NCBI GenBank assembly: GCA_001899585.1
Contig: MKWE01000007.1
Coordinates: forward strand, 201,920 to 250,899
From: Rhodospirillales bacterium 70-18
GTDB taxonomy: Bacteria > Pseudomonadota > Alphaproteobacteria > Acetobacterales > Acetobacteraceae
Length of the DNA: 48,980 nt
Direction of reading: 5' to 3'
Of this stretch, positions 32,927 through 40,430 are shown piece after piece (position 1 is the first letter of the stretch; each line of letters starts with the position of its first letter). A program made the translations under genes and the position numbers. The notes under the pieces were generated by a model. The model worked only from the letters and a program-made list of their open reading frames with translations, was not told the origin of the DNA and did no database searches.

Positions 32927-33964
32927 CTATTTCCGCCGCGCCGGGGTCGGTTTGGCGGGCGTCGGTTTGGCGGGCGTCGGTTTGGCGGGCGTCGGCTTGG
33001 CGGCGGGTTTCGTCGCGGCCTTGGCGGCGGGCTTGGCGGAGACCGCTGGGCCAGCGGCCGGCTTGGCGGCCGCTGGCGCCGGAGCCGCGGCCTGGCGGGG
33101 GTGGATTTCGATGCGGAAGGACTCCATCGGCGCCAGGCTCTCCGCCTCGCAGGCCTCGCCGGCGCGCACCGGCCCCACCTCAGTGCCGTCGGTGAAGCTG
33201 GCGCTGTAGACGCATTCATGGGTCTGCGCCGATGGGCCACGCAGCCGCAGGCGCAGGCCCAGCACGGGCAGCGCCATGCCGCGGCTGCCGCAGAACTGGC
33301 CGCCCTCGGCCCAGGGCGACAGCCAGCCGCGCCCCAGCACGGCCTGGTATTCCACGTCATGCGCCGGCACGTCGTGCGAGGGCGCCACCGCGAAGCCCTC
33401 GATCCAGCGCTTGCTGCCGCGCTCGCCCAGCCACTCGCCGAGCAGCGCGCCCACGTCGCCGCGGCCCTGCACATGGGCGATCATGTCCATCACCGTCGGC
33501 GTCTGCTGGCTCGCCCCCACCTCCGACCCGGCGCCCGGCACGTGCTGGCTGGCCGGGGCCGGCATCGGCACCGGGGCGGCGACCTGGCCACCGGCCGGCG
33601 GCACATGGTCGAGCAGCTTCAGCACCTGCAGGCTGGGCGCGGTGTCCCGGCCGGACGGCGCCTGGTAGATCGTCACCAGCACCTGCGCGGGCCCGTTGGT
33701 CACCCGCACCAGCGCCGCGTCGCCGAAGCCGCTCAGCCAGCCATCGTCGCGAAAGCCGCTGATCTGGATCGACTCCGGCCGGCTGGCCGGGCCGGGCGGC
33801 ACCGACAGCCGCACCCCCGGCAGGCCCGACCCCTGGTCGGCCCCCTTGGCCGGGGTCTGGATGATGCAGAACAACCCGGTGTCGAGCGTCATCAGGTGCC
33901 CCGAGACGTTCAACTCGGTCACTCGCGGGGTCTGGTCACCCTTGGCGGCGGCGGCTTCGGACAT
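32927..33964 (-). CDS. Protein of unknown function with ChW-like segment and Lys-Pro-Ala tail
   Basis: 345 residues, no recognised family over its full length and no signal peptide. A stretch VLGRGWLSPWAEGGQFCGSR then LPVLGLRLRLRG resembles the clostridial hydrophobic W (ChW) repeat pattern of G-W, G, G and a hydrophobic end. A related GFRDDGWLSGFGDAALVRV unit sits near residue 70. The C-terminus (about 295-345) is KPAAK- and KPTPA-rich with repeated 15-base units, giving a basic, histone H1-like tail. It lies between two glycosyltransferase genes of the same operon. Function unknown; binding of glycan or a surface partner is a guess. Confidence 0.75.
   Translation of the reverse strand: MSEAAAAKGDQTPRVTELNVSGHLMTLDTGLFCIIQTPAKGADQGSGLPGVRLSVPPGPASRPESIQISGFRDDGWLSGFGDAALVRVTNGPAQVLVTIYQAPSGRDTAPSLQVLKLLDHVPPAGGQVAAPVPMPAPASQHVPGAGSEVGASQQTPTVMDMIAHVQGRGDVGALLGEWLGERGSKRWIEGFAVAPSHDVPAHDVEYQAVLGRGWLSPWAEGGQFCGSRGMALPVLGLRLRLRGPSAQTHECVYSASFTDGTEVGPVRAGEACEAESLAPMESFRIEIHPRQAAAPAPAAAKPAAGPAVSAKPAAKAATKPAAKPTPAKPTPAKPTPAKPTPARRK
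32946..33005 (-). repeat. 15-base tandem repeat encoding KPTPA
   Basis: Three identical units (32946, 32961, 32976) and a fourth with changes at 32991 in the 3' end of the preceding-described gene. Each gives a KPTPA-type pentapeptide in the basic tail. The exact identity suggests recent slippage expansion. Confidence 0.88.
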
Positions 33965-33991
33965 GTAGCTCTCACTCTTCTCGATGGCTAT

Positions 33992-34008
33992 GGACCGGCG
34001 GCCGGTCC
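33992..34008. other. Intra-operon hairpin
   Basis: GGACCGG (33992-33998) pairs with CCGGTCC (34002-34008) over a 3-base loop in the 72-base gap between the large glycosyltransferase gene and the ChW-like gene. It may set differential expression inside the operon; there is no T-run. Confidence 0.4.
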
Positions 34009-34036
34009 GTTCCGGGGTGCGGCTCTTGCATTGGTC

Positions 34037-37000
34037 TCATACATCGCCTGCCGCAAGGTTTACGGCAAGCAACGCATTGTTTATCGCGCCCGCGGGCAAG
34101 CCGAGCGGCAGCACCCAGCCGCGCCCGGCGCGGCGGATCCGCTCGGCGGGAGCGCCGATATCGAAGGCGGCCACGCGCAGGCCGGCGCGCCAGGCTGTGC
34201 CCAGCGTATAGCACCAGGTCTCGGGCCAGATCGACGGCAACCAGGCGAGATCGGCGCCGAGCCGGCGCACCATCGCCTCGGCATCGGCCTCGCGATACGG
34301 CCCGGTGATGGCGATCCGCCCCGTCAGCATCAGCCGCGCATCGTCGGTGGAGTGGCCGGCCAGCACGAATTCCAGCGGCAGATCCCGCCAGGCGGCGTCG
34401 CGGGCGCAGGCCAGCAGCACGTCGTAGCCCTTCACCGGCCCGATCGCGCCGACCACGCACACCAGCCGGCGCGCCCGTGAGGGGCGCAATTCGGCCGGCG
34501 GCAGGCGGGAATCGGCCTCAAGCGGCACGATTTCCGGCGAAATCGCGGGGAAATGCCGGCGTAATCGGGCCGCCGCGTCCTGCGAGGGCGCCACCACCCG
34601 CCGCGCCCGCGCGAACTCGGCGGCCGAGCGGGCGCGCAGGGCGGCCACCGGGATGTCTTCCTCGATGGCCGCCCCGGCATCGGCGACGCAGGCGTCGCAC
34701 ACCGCAGCCTGCTCGGGCTCGCCGCAATAATGCCCGGCCGCGCCGACCAGCGTGATGCGCGGGCAGAAGGCGGCGTAGTCGTGCACGTGGAAATCGGTCG
34801 GCACGCCCAGGCGCTCGGCCAGGCGCAGCACCGCGCGGTCGTGGCCCAGCATGTGGTGGACTTCCAGCGCCACCGGCCGGTCGGCACGCAGCAGGCGGGC
34901 CAGGGCGTCCAACTCCCCCGGCAGGGCGAAGCGCAGGTTCGGGAAGCCGCCCTCCACGCCCTCACCGACCTCGCACAGCCCGGGCCGGTAGCGGGGCTCG
35001 CCGTCAGCCGGCACCGGACGCAGAACCACGGGGCGCAGCCCCTCGGCGCGCAGGGCGGCGCAGCGGTCGCGCAGCACCCGCTCCACCCCGCCGCCATCGG
35101 CATGGCTCACCAGCAGCACCGCGCCGCCGCCGCGCCGCCGGGCGGCCTGCCAGCGCGCGCTGTCCAGCAGGCGGCGGGGGCCGGTCAGCGGGTCGGCGTT
35201 CCGGAAATCCTGGATCAGCCGCAGGTAACCGGGGTGCAGCCGCTCGACGATGTCCTGGTTGCGCGCCAGCAGCCGCGCCTTGGCGCCGCCGAAGGAGTGG
35301 CCGCCGAGATGGGCGACGTAGCAGCCCGGCACGCCGACATGCCGCCAGCCCAGGTGGCGGGCACGCAGGCAGAAATCATTCTCCTCGCCGTAGCCCTGGG
35401 CGAACAGGTCGGCGCGGAACAGCCCGGCCTGCGCCAGGCATTCGCGGCGAATATACATGCAGAAGCCGATCGCGGTCGGCAGTTCCACCGCCACCCCGGC
35501 CAGCGTGCGCGCCGCCAGCCGGGCCAGACGGGCCAGGGCGGCCCCCTGCGGCGCGGCGGCGGGCGCGGCCGGGTCGGGGTAGCTCATGATGCTGGCGTCG
35601 TTGGAGAGCGGGGTCGCCGTGCCGATATCCGGGGCGGCGTGCACGGCGGCGCGCAGCCCCTCCAGCCAGCCCGGCGTCACCAGCGTGTCGCTGTTTAACA
35701 GCACCACGTCCGGCCCGCCGGGCAACGTCGCGGCCAGGCGCATGCCGGCATTGGCGGCGGCCGGGAAGCCCTGGTTCGCCGCGTGGCGCAGCAGCCAGAT
35801 GCGGCGCTGGCGGGCCAGGTCGTCCAGCGCCGTGGCCAGTGCCGGCTCGGGCGTCGCGTCGTCCACCACGATCACAATGGTGCCGGCGGGCGTGGTGGCG
35901 AACACCGCCGCCAGGCAGTCCAGCGTGGCTTGCAGGCCGCGATAGGCCGGCACCACCACCGCCATCCGCCGGTGCGGGGCGGCGCGCGCCCGGGCGGGCG
36001 GGCCGCGCAGGGCGGCGGCGGCGGCGGCCTGGGTGATGTCCTCCTCGGGCGGCGCCTCGCCGCGCCAGGGGTAGCGCCGCGCCACGGCACGGGCGATAGC
36101 GGCGGCGGTGCGGGCCTCCGCGCCGGGGTCCAGCGGGCTGCCGGCCAGTTCGCCGCCATCGCGCCCCAGCACCCGCACCGGGCCGGCGAAACCGGCCAGC
36201 GCCGCCGCCGCGACCCGGAAGCCGCGCGGCCGGGCCAGCGCATCCTCGGCCGCCACGTTCTGGTCGGCGGCACGGACGCGGAGTTCGCCAGGGCCGGAGA
36301 CCGGCACGATCCGCAGCACCGGGTCCGTCTCGGGGTCGCCCGGATGCCAGGCCCAGCCTTCGATGCCGCCGTCGCGGGCGAAGGCGACGCCTTCAATGCG
36401 GCGGGCCCGGGAGGGCGCGAGGGGGCTGCCGACCAGCGGGCGGCCATCCAACGTCACATCGATCCGGCCGACCGCCGCCGGCACCACCGGCCGCCGTCCC
36501 GGCGGCACGGCGTGCCCGTCCATGGTCACCAGCGGACGGGCGCCGCGCTCGGCCGGGCGCAGCACCAGCCGGCCATCGCGGGCCACGCCGCACCAGCCGG
36601 GCGCCTCGGCGGCCGCCACCACGGCATCGGCGAGCGGCGCCAACAGCGCGTCATCGGCCAGCAGATGGCCCGACAACGCCGCGCCCAGCGCCGCCGCGGC
36701 GCGGCCGGGCTGGTGCAGGGCGCGCCGCCCGGCGGCCAGCGCCAGCCATGCCTCGCGCACATCGAGCCGCGCCGTGATCGCCTCCAGGGTCGCCACCGCC
36801 GGCCCCGCCTCGCCGTCGCGCAGCCGCAACAGGGCCAGGGACAGCGCCGCCGCGTCGTCGTCCGGCGCCAGGCGGCATGCCCGCTCCAGCGCCTCGCGCG
36901 CCGCCGGCATGTCGTCGCGCGCCATCGCGGCCTGGCCGGACTGCCACGCCGCACGGGCGCGCTGCTCGAACCCCTCGGCAGGGCCATCCGGGAGTCGGTC

Positions 37001-37045
37001 AGCGTTTCGTTCCGATTTAGTCATGGACAAGGCCATGACACGCAT
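34037..37045 (-). CDS. Large multidomain glycosyltransferase (TPR-like, beta domain, GT2, GT4)
   Basis: 1002 residues. Order: TPR-like helices (about 20-120), a beta-rich domain with RRIEGVAFARDGGIEGWAWH (about 170-320), a GT2 domain starting MAVVVPAYRGLQATLDCLAA (about 365) with VVDDATPE, LLNSDTLVTPGWL and YGEENDFCLRARH, then a GT4-like domain from VLLVSHADGGGVERVLRDRC (about 655) to LPSIWPETWCYTLGTAWRAG. The two transferase modules imply two successive sugar additions. GT2/GT4 fusions are known in surface-glycan and glycoprotein loci. Start is uncertain: ATGs at 37045, 37036 and 37024 are in frame and none has a strong ribosome binding site. Fourth gene of the secretion operon. Confidence 0.87.
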   Translation of the reverse strand: MRVMALSMTKSERNADRLPDGPAEGFEQRARAAWQSGQAAMARDDMPAAREALERACRLAPDDDAAALSLALLRLRDGEAGPAVATLEAITARLDVREAWLALAAGRRALHQPGRAAAALGAALSGHLLADDALLAPLADAVVAAAEAPGWCGVARDGRLVLRPAERGARPLVTMDGHAVPPGRRPVVPAAVGRIDVTLDGRPLVGSPLAPSRARRIEGVAFARDGGIEGWAWHPGDPETDPVLRIVPVSGPGELRVRAADQNVAAEDALARPRGFRVAAAALAGFAGPVRVLGRDGGELAGSPLDPGAEARTAAAIARAVARRYPWRGEAPPEEDITQAAAAAALRGPPARARAAPHRRMAVVVPAYRGLQATLDCLAAVFATTPAGTIVIVVDDATPEPALATALDDLARQRRIWLLRHAANQGFPAAANAGMRLAATLPGGPDVVLLNSDTLVTPGWLEGLRAAVHAAPDIGTATPLSNDASIMSYPDPAAPAAAPQGAALARLARLAARTLAGVAVELPTAIGFCMYIRRECLAQAGLFRADLFAQGYGEENDFCLRARHLGWRHVGVPGCYVAHLGGHSFGGAKARLLARNQDIVERLHPGYLRLIQDFRNADPLTGPRRLLDSARWQAARRRGGGAVLLVSHADGGGVERVLRDRCAALRAEGLRPVVLRPVPADGEPRYRPGLCEVGEGVEGGFPNLRFALPGELDALARLLRADRPVALEVHHMLGHDRAVLRLAERLGVPTDFHVHDYAAFCPRITLVGAAGHYCGEPEQAAVCDACVADAGAAIEEDIPVAALRARSAAEFARARRVVAPSQDAAARLRRHFPAISPEIVPLEADSRLPPAELRPSRARRLVCVVGAIGPVKGYDVLLACARDAAWRDLPLEFVLAGHSTDDARLMLTGRIAITGPYREADAEAMVRRLGADLAWLPSIWPETWCYTLGTAWRAGLRVAAFDIGAPAERIRRAGRGWVLPLGLPAGAINNALLAVNLAAGDV

Positions 37046-37087
37046 CCGGCCCGCGTCGGGCGCTGCGTCCTGCCCGCCCCATGCCGG

Positions 37088-38929
37088 TCAGCGCGCCGCC
37101 GCGCTGCTGCGCAACGGGCCGCCGCCCGCCCCCGCGATGCTGGCATCCGGCGGCTCCGGGCGGGGCGGCAAGGCGGCCAGGTCGCCACGGGCGTCGGTGG
37201 CGCCACGCTCGATGGCCTGCTGGAACCAGAAGCGCGCCTCCTCGATATTCTGCTCGCCGGCCAGCGCGCGGGCGAGGTAGCGGCCCAGCATCATCTGCGC
37301 CAGCGCATGGCCGCGTTCGGCCGCCATGCGGAACCATTTCTGCGCTTCCGGCCGGTTCCACGGCACGTCATGCCCGCCGCCATGCAGGGCGCCGAGCGCG
37401 AACATGGCACCGACATGGCCCTGGTTGGCCGCCTTCTGGAACAGGCCCAGCGCCTCGTGGTGGTCGCGCTTGCCGCCGCGCCCGCTGACCAGCATCTCGC
37501 CCAGCGCCACCTGCGCATCCATCATGCCGGCGGCGGCGGCGCGGGCGATCCAGCCGCGGCCTTCCTCGGCGTTCGCCGGCACGCCGCGGCCCTCGCAGAG
37601 CAGGCGGCCATACCAGTACTGGGCGTTGACCACCCCATCGGCGGCGCGGCGCAGCCAGCGAGCGGCGGCCTGGTCGTCGCGCTCCACCCCGACGCCCTCG
37701 GCGAGGCACACACCATAGTTGAACGCCGCCACGAGGTCGCCGCTCTCGGCCGCGCTCTCGAACCACTCGCGGGTGCGTACCGAGTCCTCCGGCCGCCCCT
37801 CGCCCTGCATGACCAGGGCGGCGAGATCGTATTTCGCCTGCTCGACCCCGGCTTCGGCGGCGGCGCGGAACAGGCGGGCCGCCTCGCCCGGGTCGCGCGG
37901 CACGCCGGCGCCGGTGAGGTAGAGCAGCCCCAGCGCGCGGGATGCCGCCTTGTGCCCGGCCTCGGCGGCGCGGCGATACCAGGTGGCCGCCTCGGCATGG
38001 TTGGGCGGCAGCGCGCCGCCGCGGGCATACAGGTCGCCCACCAGCGCCGCGGAATCCGGGTCGCCCTGCAACGCCGCGCGGCGCAGCCACGACTCGCCTT
38101 CCTGGAGGTCCGCCTTGATGCCGTTGCCCTGCATCAGCGCCAGGCCATAGCGCGCCTGGCCGGACCGCATGCCGCGCTCGGCGGATTGGCGGTACAGCGC
38201 CACCGCCGCCGGGATATCCTGGGGCATGCCCTGGCCACGCTCGGTCATCACGCCCAGCAGATACATCGCGGTGGGCAGCCCCGCATCGGCGGCGCGCCGC
38301 AGCAGCCCGGCCACCTCGCGCATCTGCTCGTCGGTGGTGGCCTTGCGCAGCAGCGCCAGCCCGCTGCCCAGGCATCCCTGGGCGCAGTCGGCGGCGGCGG
38401 ACTTGCGGTACAGCGCCTCCGCCCTGTCCAGGTCGCGCATCGCCTCGGGGCCGGAGGTCAGGATATAGGCGAGTAGCGCCTGGCCATCGGCCGAGCCGGC
38501 ATCCGCAGCCTTGCGCGCCCAGTGCGCCGCGCGCTCGAAATCCGGCCGCACCGCCTCGTCGGCGGCGAACAGGGCGGCGGCCGGCCGGCCGGCCGCCAGC
38601 GCCTGCGCCTCGCCGCCCCGCGCCGCGTCCGCCCCGGGCAGCCCGCGCACATACAGCGCCGCCAGCATCGACTGCGCCTCAGTATAGCCCTGGGTGGCGG
38701 CGCGCTCCAGCCAGCGGGCGCCCTCGGGCGCGCTGGGCGGCACCCCCGCGCCTTCCAGGTAGCATCGCGCCACCAGGAATTCCGCCTCCGCCAGCCCCGC
38801 CTGGGCGGCCTGCCCCAGCAGCGGGAATGCCTCGCCCAGCTTGCCCTTGGCGATCAGTTTTCGCGCATCGCGCAGCTTTGTCGCGGGTGAGGCAACCCAC
38901 CCTTTGACCCTGCGGACCAGCCCTGCCAT
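37088..38929 (-). CDS. Sel1-repeat (SLR) protein
   Basis: 613 residues made of about a dozen SLR units, for example AEAEFLVARCYLEGAGVPPS, ARYGLALMQGNGIKADLQEG, AQYWYGRLLCEGRGVPANAE and AMFALGALHGGGHDVPWNRP. The N-terminus is basic and lacks a signal peptide; a Pro/Gly-rich tail of about 30 residues ends the protein. SLR solenoids act as scaffolds in signalling and secretion. Third gene of the operon, 37 bases after the HlyD gene and 42 before the large glycosyltransferase, suggesting a scaffold that links secretion and glycosylation; that role is inferred. Start ATG at 38927-38929. Confidence 0.9.
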   Translation of the reverse strand: MAGLVRRVKGWVASPATKLRDARKLIAKGKLGEAFPLLGQAAQAGLAEAEFLVARCYLEGAGVPPSAPEGARWLERAATQGYTEAQSMLAALYVRGLPGADAARGGEAQALAAGRPAAALFAADEAVRPDFERAAHWARKAADAGSADGQALLAYILTSGPEAMRDLDRAEALYRKSAAADCAQGCLGSGLALLRKATTDEQMREVAGLLRRAADAGLPTAMYLLGVMTERGQGMPQDIPAAVALYRQSAERGMRSGQARYGLALMQGNGIKADLQEGESWLRRAALQGDPDSAALVGDLYARGGALPPNHAEAATWYRRAAEAGHKAASRALGLLYLTGAGVPRDPGEAARLFRAAAEAGVEQAKYDLAALVMQGEGRPEDSVRTREWFESAAESGDLVAAFNYGVCLAEGVGVERDDQAAARWLRRAADGVVNAQYWYGRLLCEGRGVPANAEEGRGWIARAAAAGMMDAQVALGEMLVSGRGGKRDHHEALGLFQKAANQGHVGAMFALGALHGGGHDVPWNRPEAQKWFRMAAERGHALAQMMLGRYLARALAGEQNIEEARFWFQQAIERGATDARGDLAALPPRPEPPDASIAGAGGGPLRSSAAAR

Positions 38930-38966
38930 CGCGGTCAGCCGCCTCCCTTGCTCGCGTCCACCCTGA

Positions 38967-40406
38967 TCACGGCTCGCGCATGCTGTCGGTGGCGACCGGG
39001 ATCACGCGGGACAGCAGGAACTGCACCACGGTGCGCTTGCCGATCTTGATGTCCCCCGTCACGGGCATGCCCGGCGTGGTGCGGAACCCGGCCGGCAGGT
39101 TGTGCATGTTCATCGAGTCGATGGTGATGCGCGCGCGATAGTAGAAATTGCCGAAATCCGAGGTGGAACGCTGCTTGCTGGTGGCCAGCGACCGATCCTG
39201 GTTCGGGTCGCGGAAGCTGTCCGGGCTGATCACCCGCACCGTGCCATGGGCGAAGCCGTAGGTGACGTAGGGGAAGGAGTCGAACTTGATCGTCACCGGG
39301 TCGCCGACCGAGACGAAACCGGCGTCGCGCCCGTCGATCACCGTTTCGATCTCCAGCGGCGAGTCGATCGGCACCAGGGTGATGAACTGGTCGCCCGACT
39401 GCATCACCGAGCCGACGCTGACCGGCGCCACGCTCAGCACGATGGAGTCACGCTCGGCGCGCAGCTGCACCAGCTCGCGGCGCAGCTTGGCCTTTTTCAG
39501 GCTCTCGCGCGCATCGTCCAGCTTGCGGCCCTGGTCGGTCAGCTGTTGCGAGGTGTCGGCCCTGGTCTGCTGCACATAGCCGTCGCGCTCGGCGACCAGG
39601 GCGGACAGGTCGCGCCGCGCCCCGTCGGCGGTGGCGCGCGCGGTTTCCAGGCTGCGGGCCATCTCGACCCGGTTGTCCATGGCGCTCAGCGTGTTGAGCT
39701 GGCTGCCGACCTGCAGCCGTTCCAGCTCCCGCCGCTTCGCCTCCACCACCTTGGCCACGTCCAGCCGCGCGGTGTACGAGGCGATGTCGGCGAGCGCCTG
39801 CTGCACCTTGACCTGCGCGCTGTCGATCTTCTGGCGGTAGTTTTCGAGCCGGAAGGTCTGCTCGGCGTGTCGCTGGGCGTAGATCATCGCCTGCAACTGG
39901 CTCGGGGGCGTGCCGTCCGAGACATAGGGCTTGCCGTCCAGCTCGTCGCGCAGGCGGTTCACCTCGGCCTGCAGGCTGGCGACCTGGGTTTCGAGCTGGC
40001 CGGCATCGGCGGCGGCGAAGGTGGGGTCCAGCCGCGCCAGCAGGTCGCCGGCATGCACCAGTTCGCCCTCGCGCACGTCGATCGAGCGCACGATGGAGGT
40101 TTCCAGCGGCTGCACGACGATGTTGTGCGCGGTGGTCACGACCCGGCCGGAGGACACCACCACGCGGTCGATCGGGATGGTCGAGGCGATGGTGACGAAC
40201 ACCACGAACATCGAGGCGAGCACCCAGGTGACGTGACGCGAGCGCGCCGGCACCGGGGCCGCGATTAGCGCCGCGGTCGGCGACTCGAATTCCAGCAGGA
40301 CCGGCACCGCCGGGTCCGACCGGTCCGGCACGTTCGCAAGGTCACCGCCGGTCGCCGGCACGCCGGAATTGCGGCCGGAGGAGGAATTGGTGGGGGGTTG
40401 GGCCAT
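38967..40406 (-). CDS. HlyD-family type I secretion periplasmic adaptor
   Basis: 479 residues, the size of type I adaptors. One membrane helix after about 55 cytoplasmic residues (VTWVLASMFVVFVTIASTIP), the first lipoyl half-motif (VVVSSGRVVTTAHNIVVQPL), a long coiled coil from about residue 135 to 320 (QLETQVASLQAEVNRLRDEL, RRELERLQVGSQLNTLSAMD), then the second lipoyl half and beta-barrel (LIVPIDSPLEIETVI-like, GDPVTIKFDSFPYVTYGFAH). It connects the ABC protein to a TolC-type outer-membrane channel, which is not encoded in the window. 24 bases downstream of the ABC gene. Confidence 0.93.
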   Translation of the reverse strand: MAQPPTNSSSGRNSGVPATGGDLANVPDRSDPAVPVLLEFESPTAALIAAPVPARSRHVTWVLASMFVVFVTIASTIPIDRVVVSSGRVVTTAHNIVVQPLETSIVRSIDVREGELVHAGDLLARLDPTFAAADAGQLETQVASLQAEVNRLRDELDGKPYVSDGTPPSQLQAMIYAQRHAEQTFRLENYRQKIDSAQVKVQQALADIASYTARLDVAKVVEAKRRELERLQVGSQLNTLSAMDNRVEMARSLETARATADGARRDLSALVAERDGYVQQTRADTSQQLTDQGRKLDDARESLKKAKLRRELVQLRAERDSIVLSVAPVSVGSVMQSGDQFITLVPIDSPLEIETVIDGRDAGFVSVGDPVTIKFDSFPYVTYGFAHGTVRVISPDSFRDPNQDRSLATSKQRSTSDFGNFYYRARITIDSMNMHNLPAGFRTTPGMPVTGDIKIGKRTVVQFLLSRVIPVATDSMREP

Positions 40407-40430
40407 GATGAAGTTCTCCCGTCCCTGCCG

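Noticed and set aside
35783-38476. 897-residue plus-strand frame
   Set aside because: Antisense to the glycosyltransferase and Sel1 genes; biased composition only.
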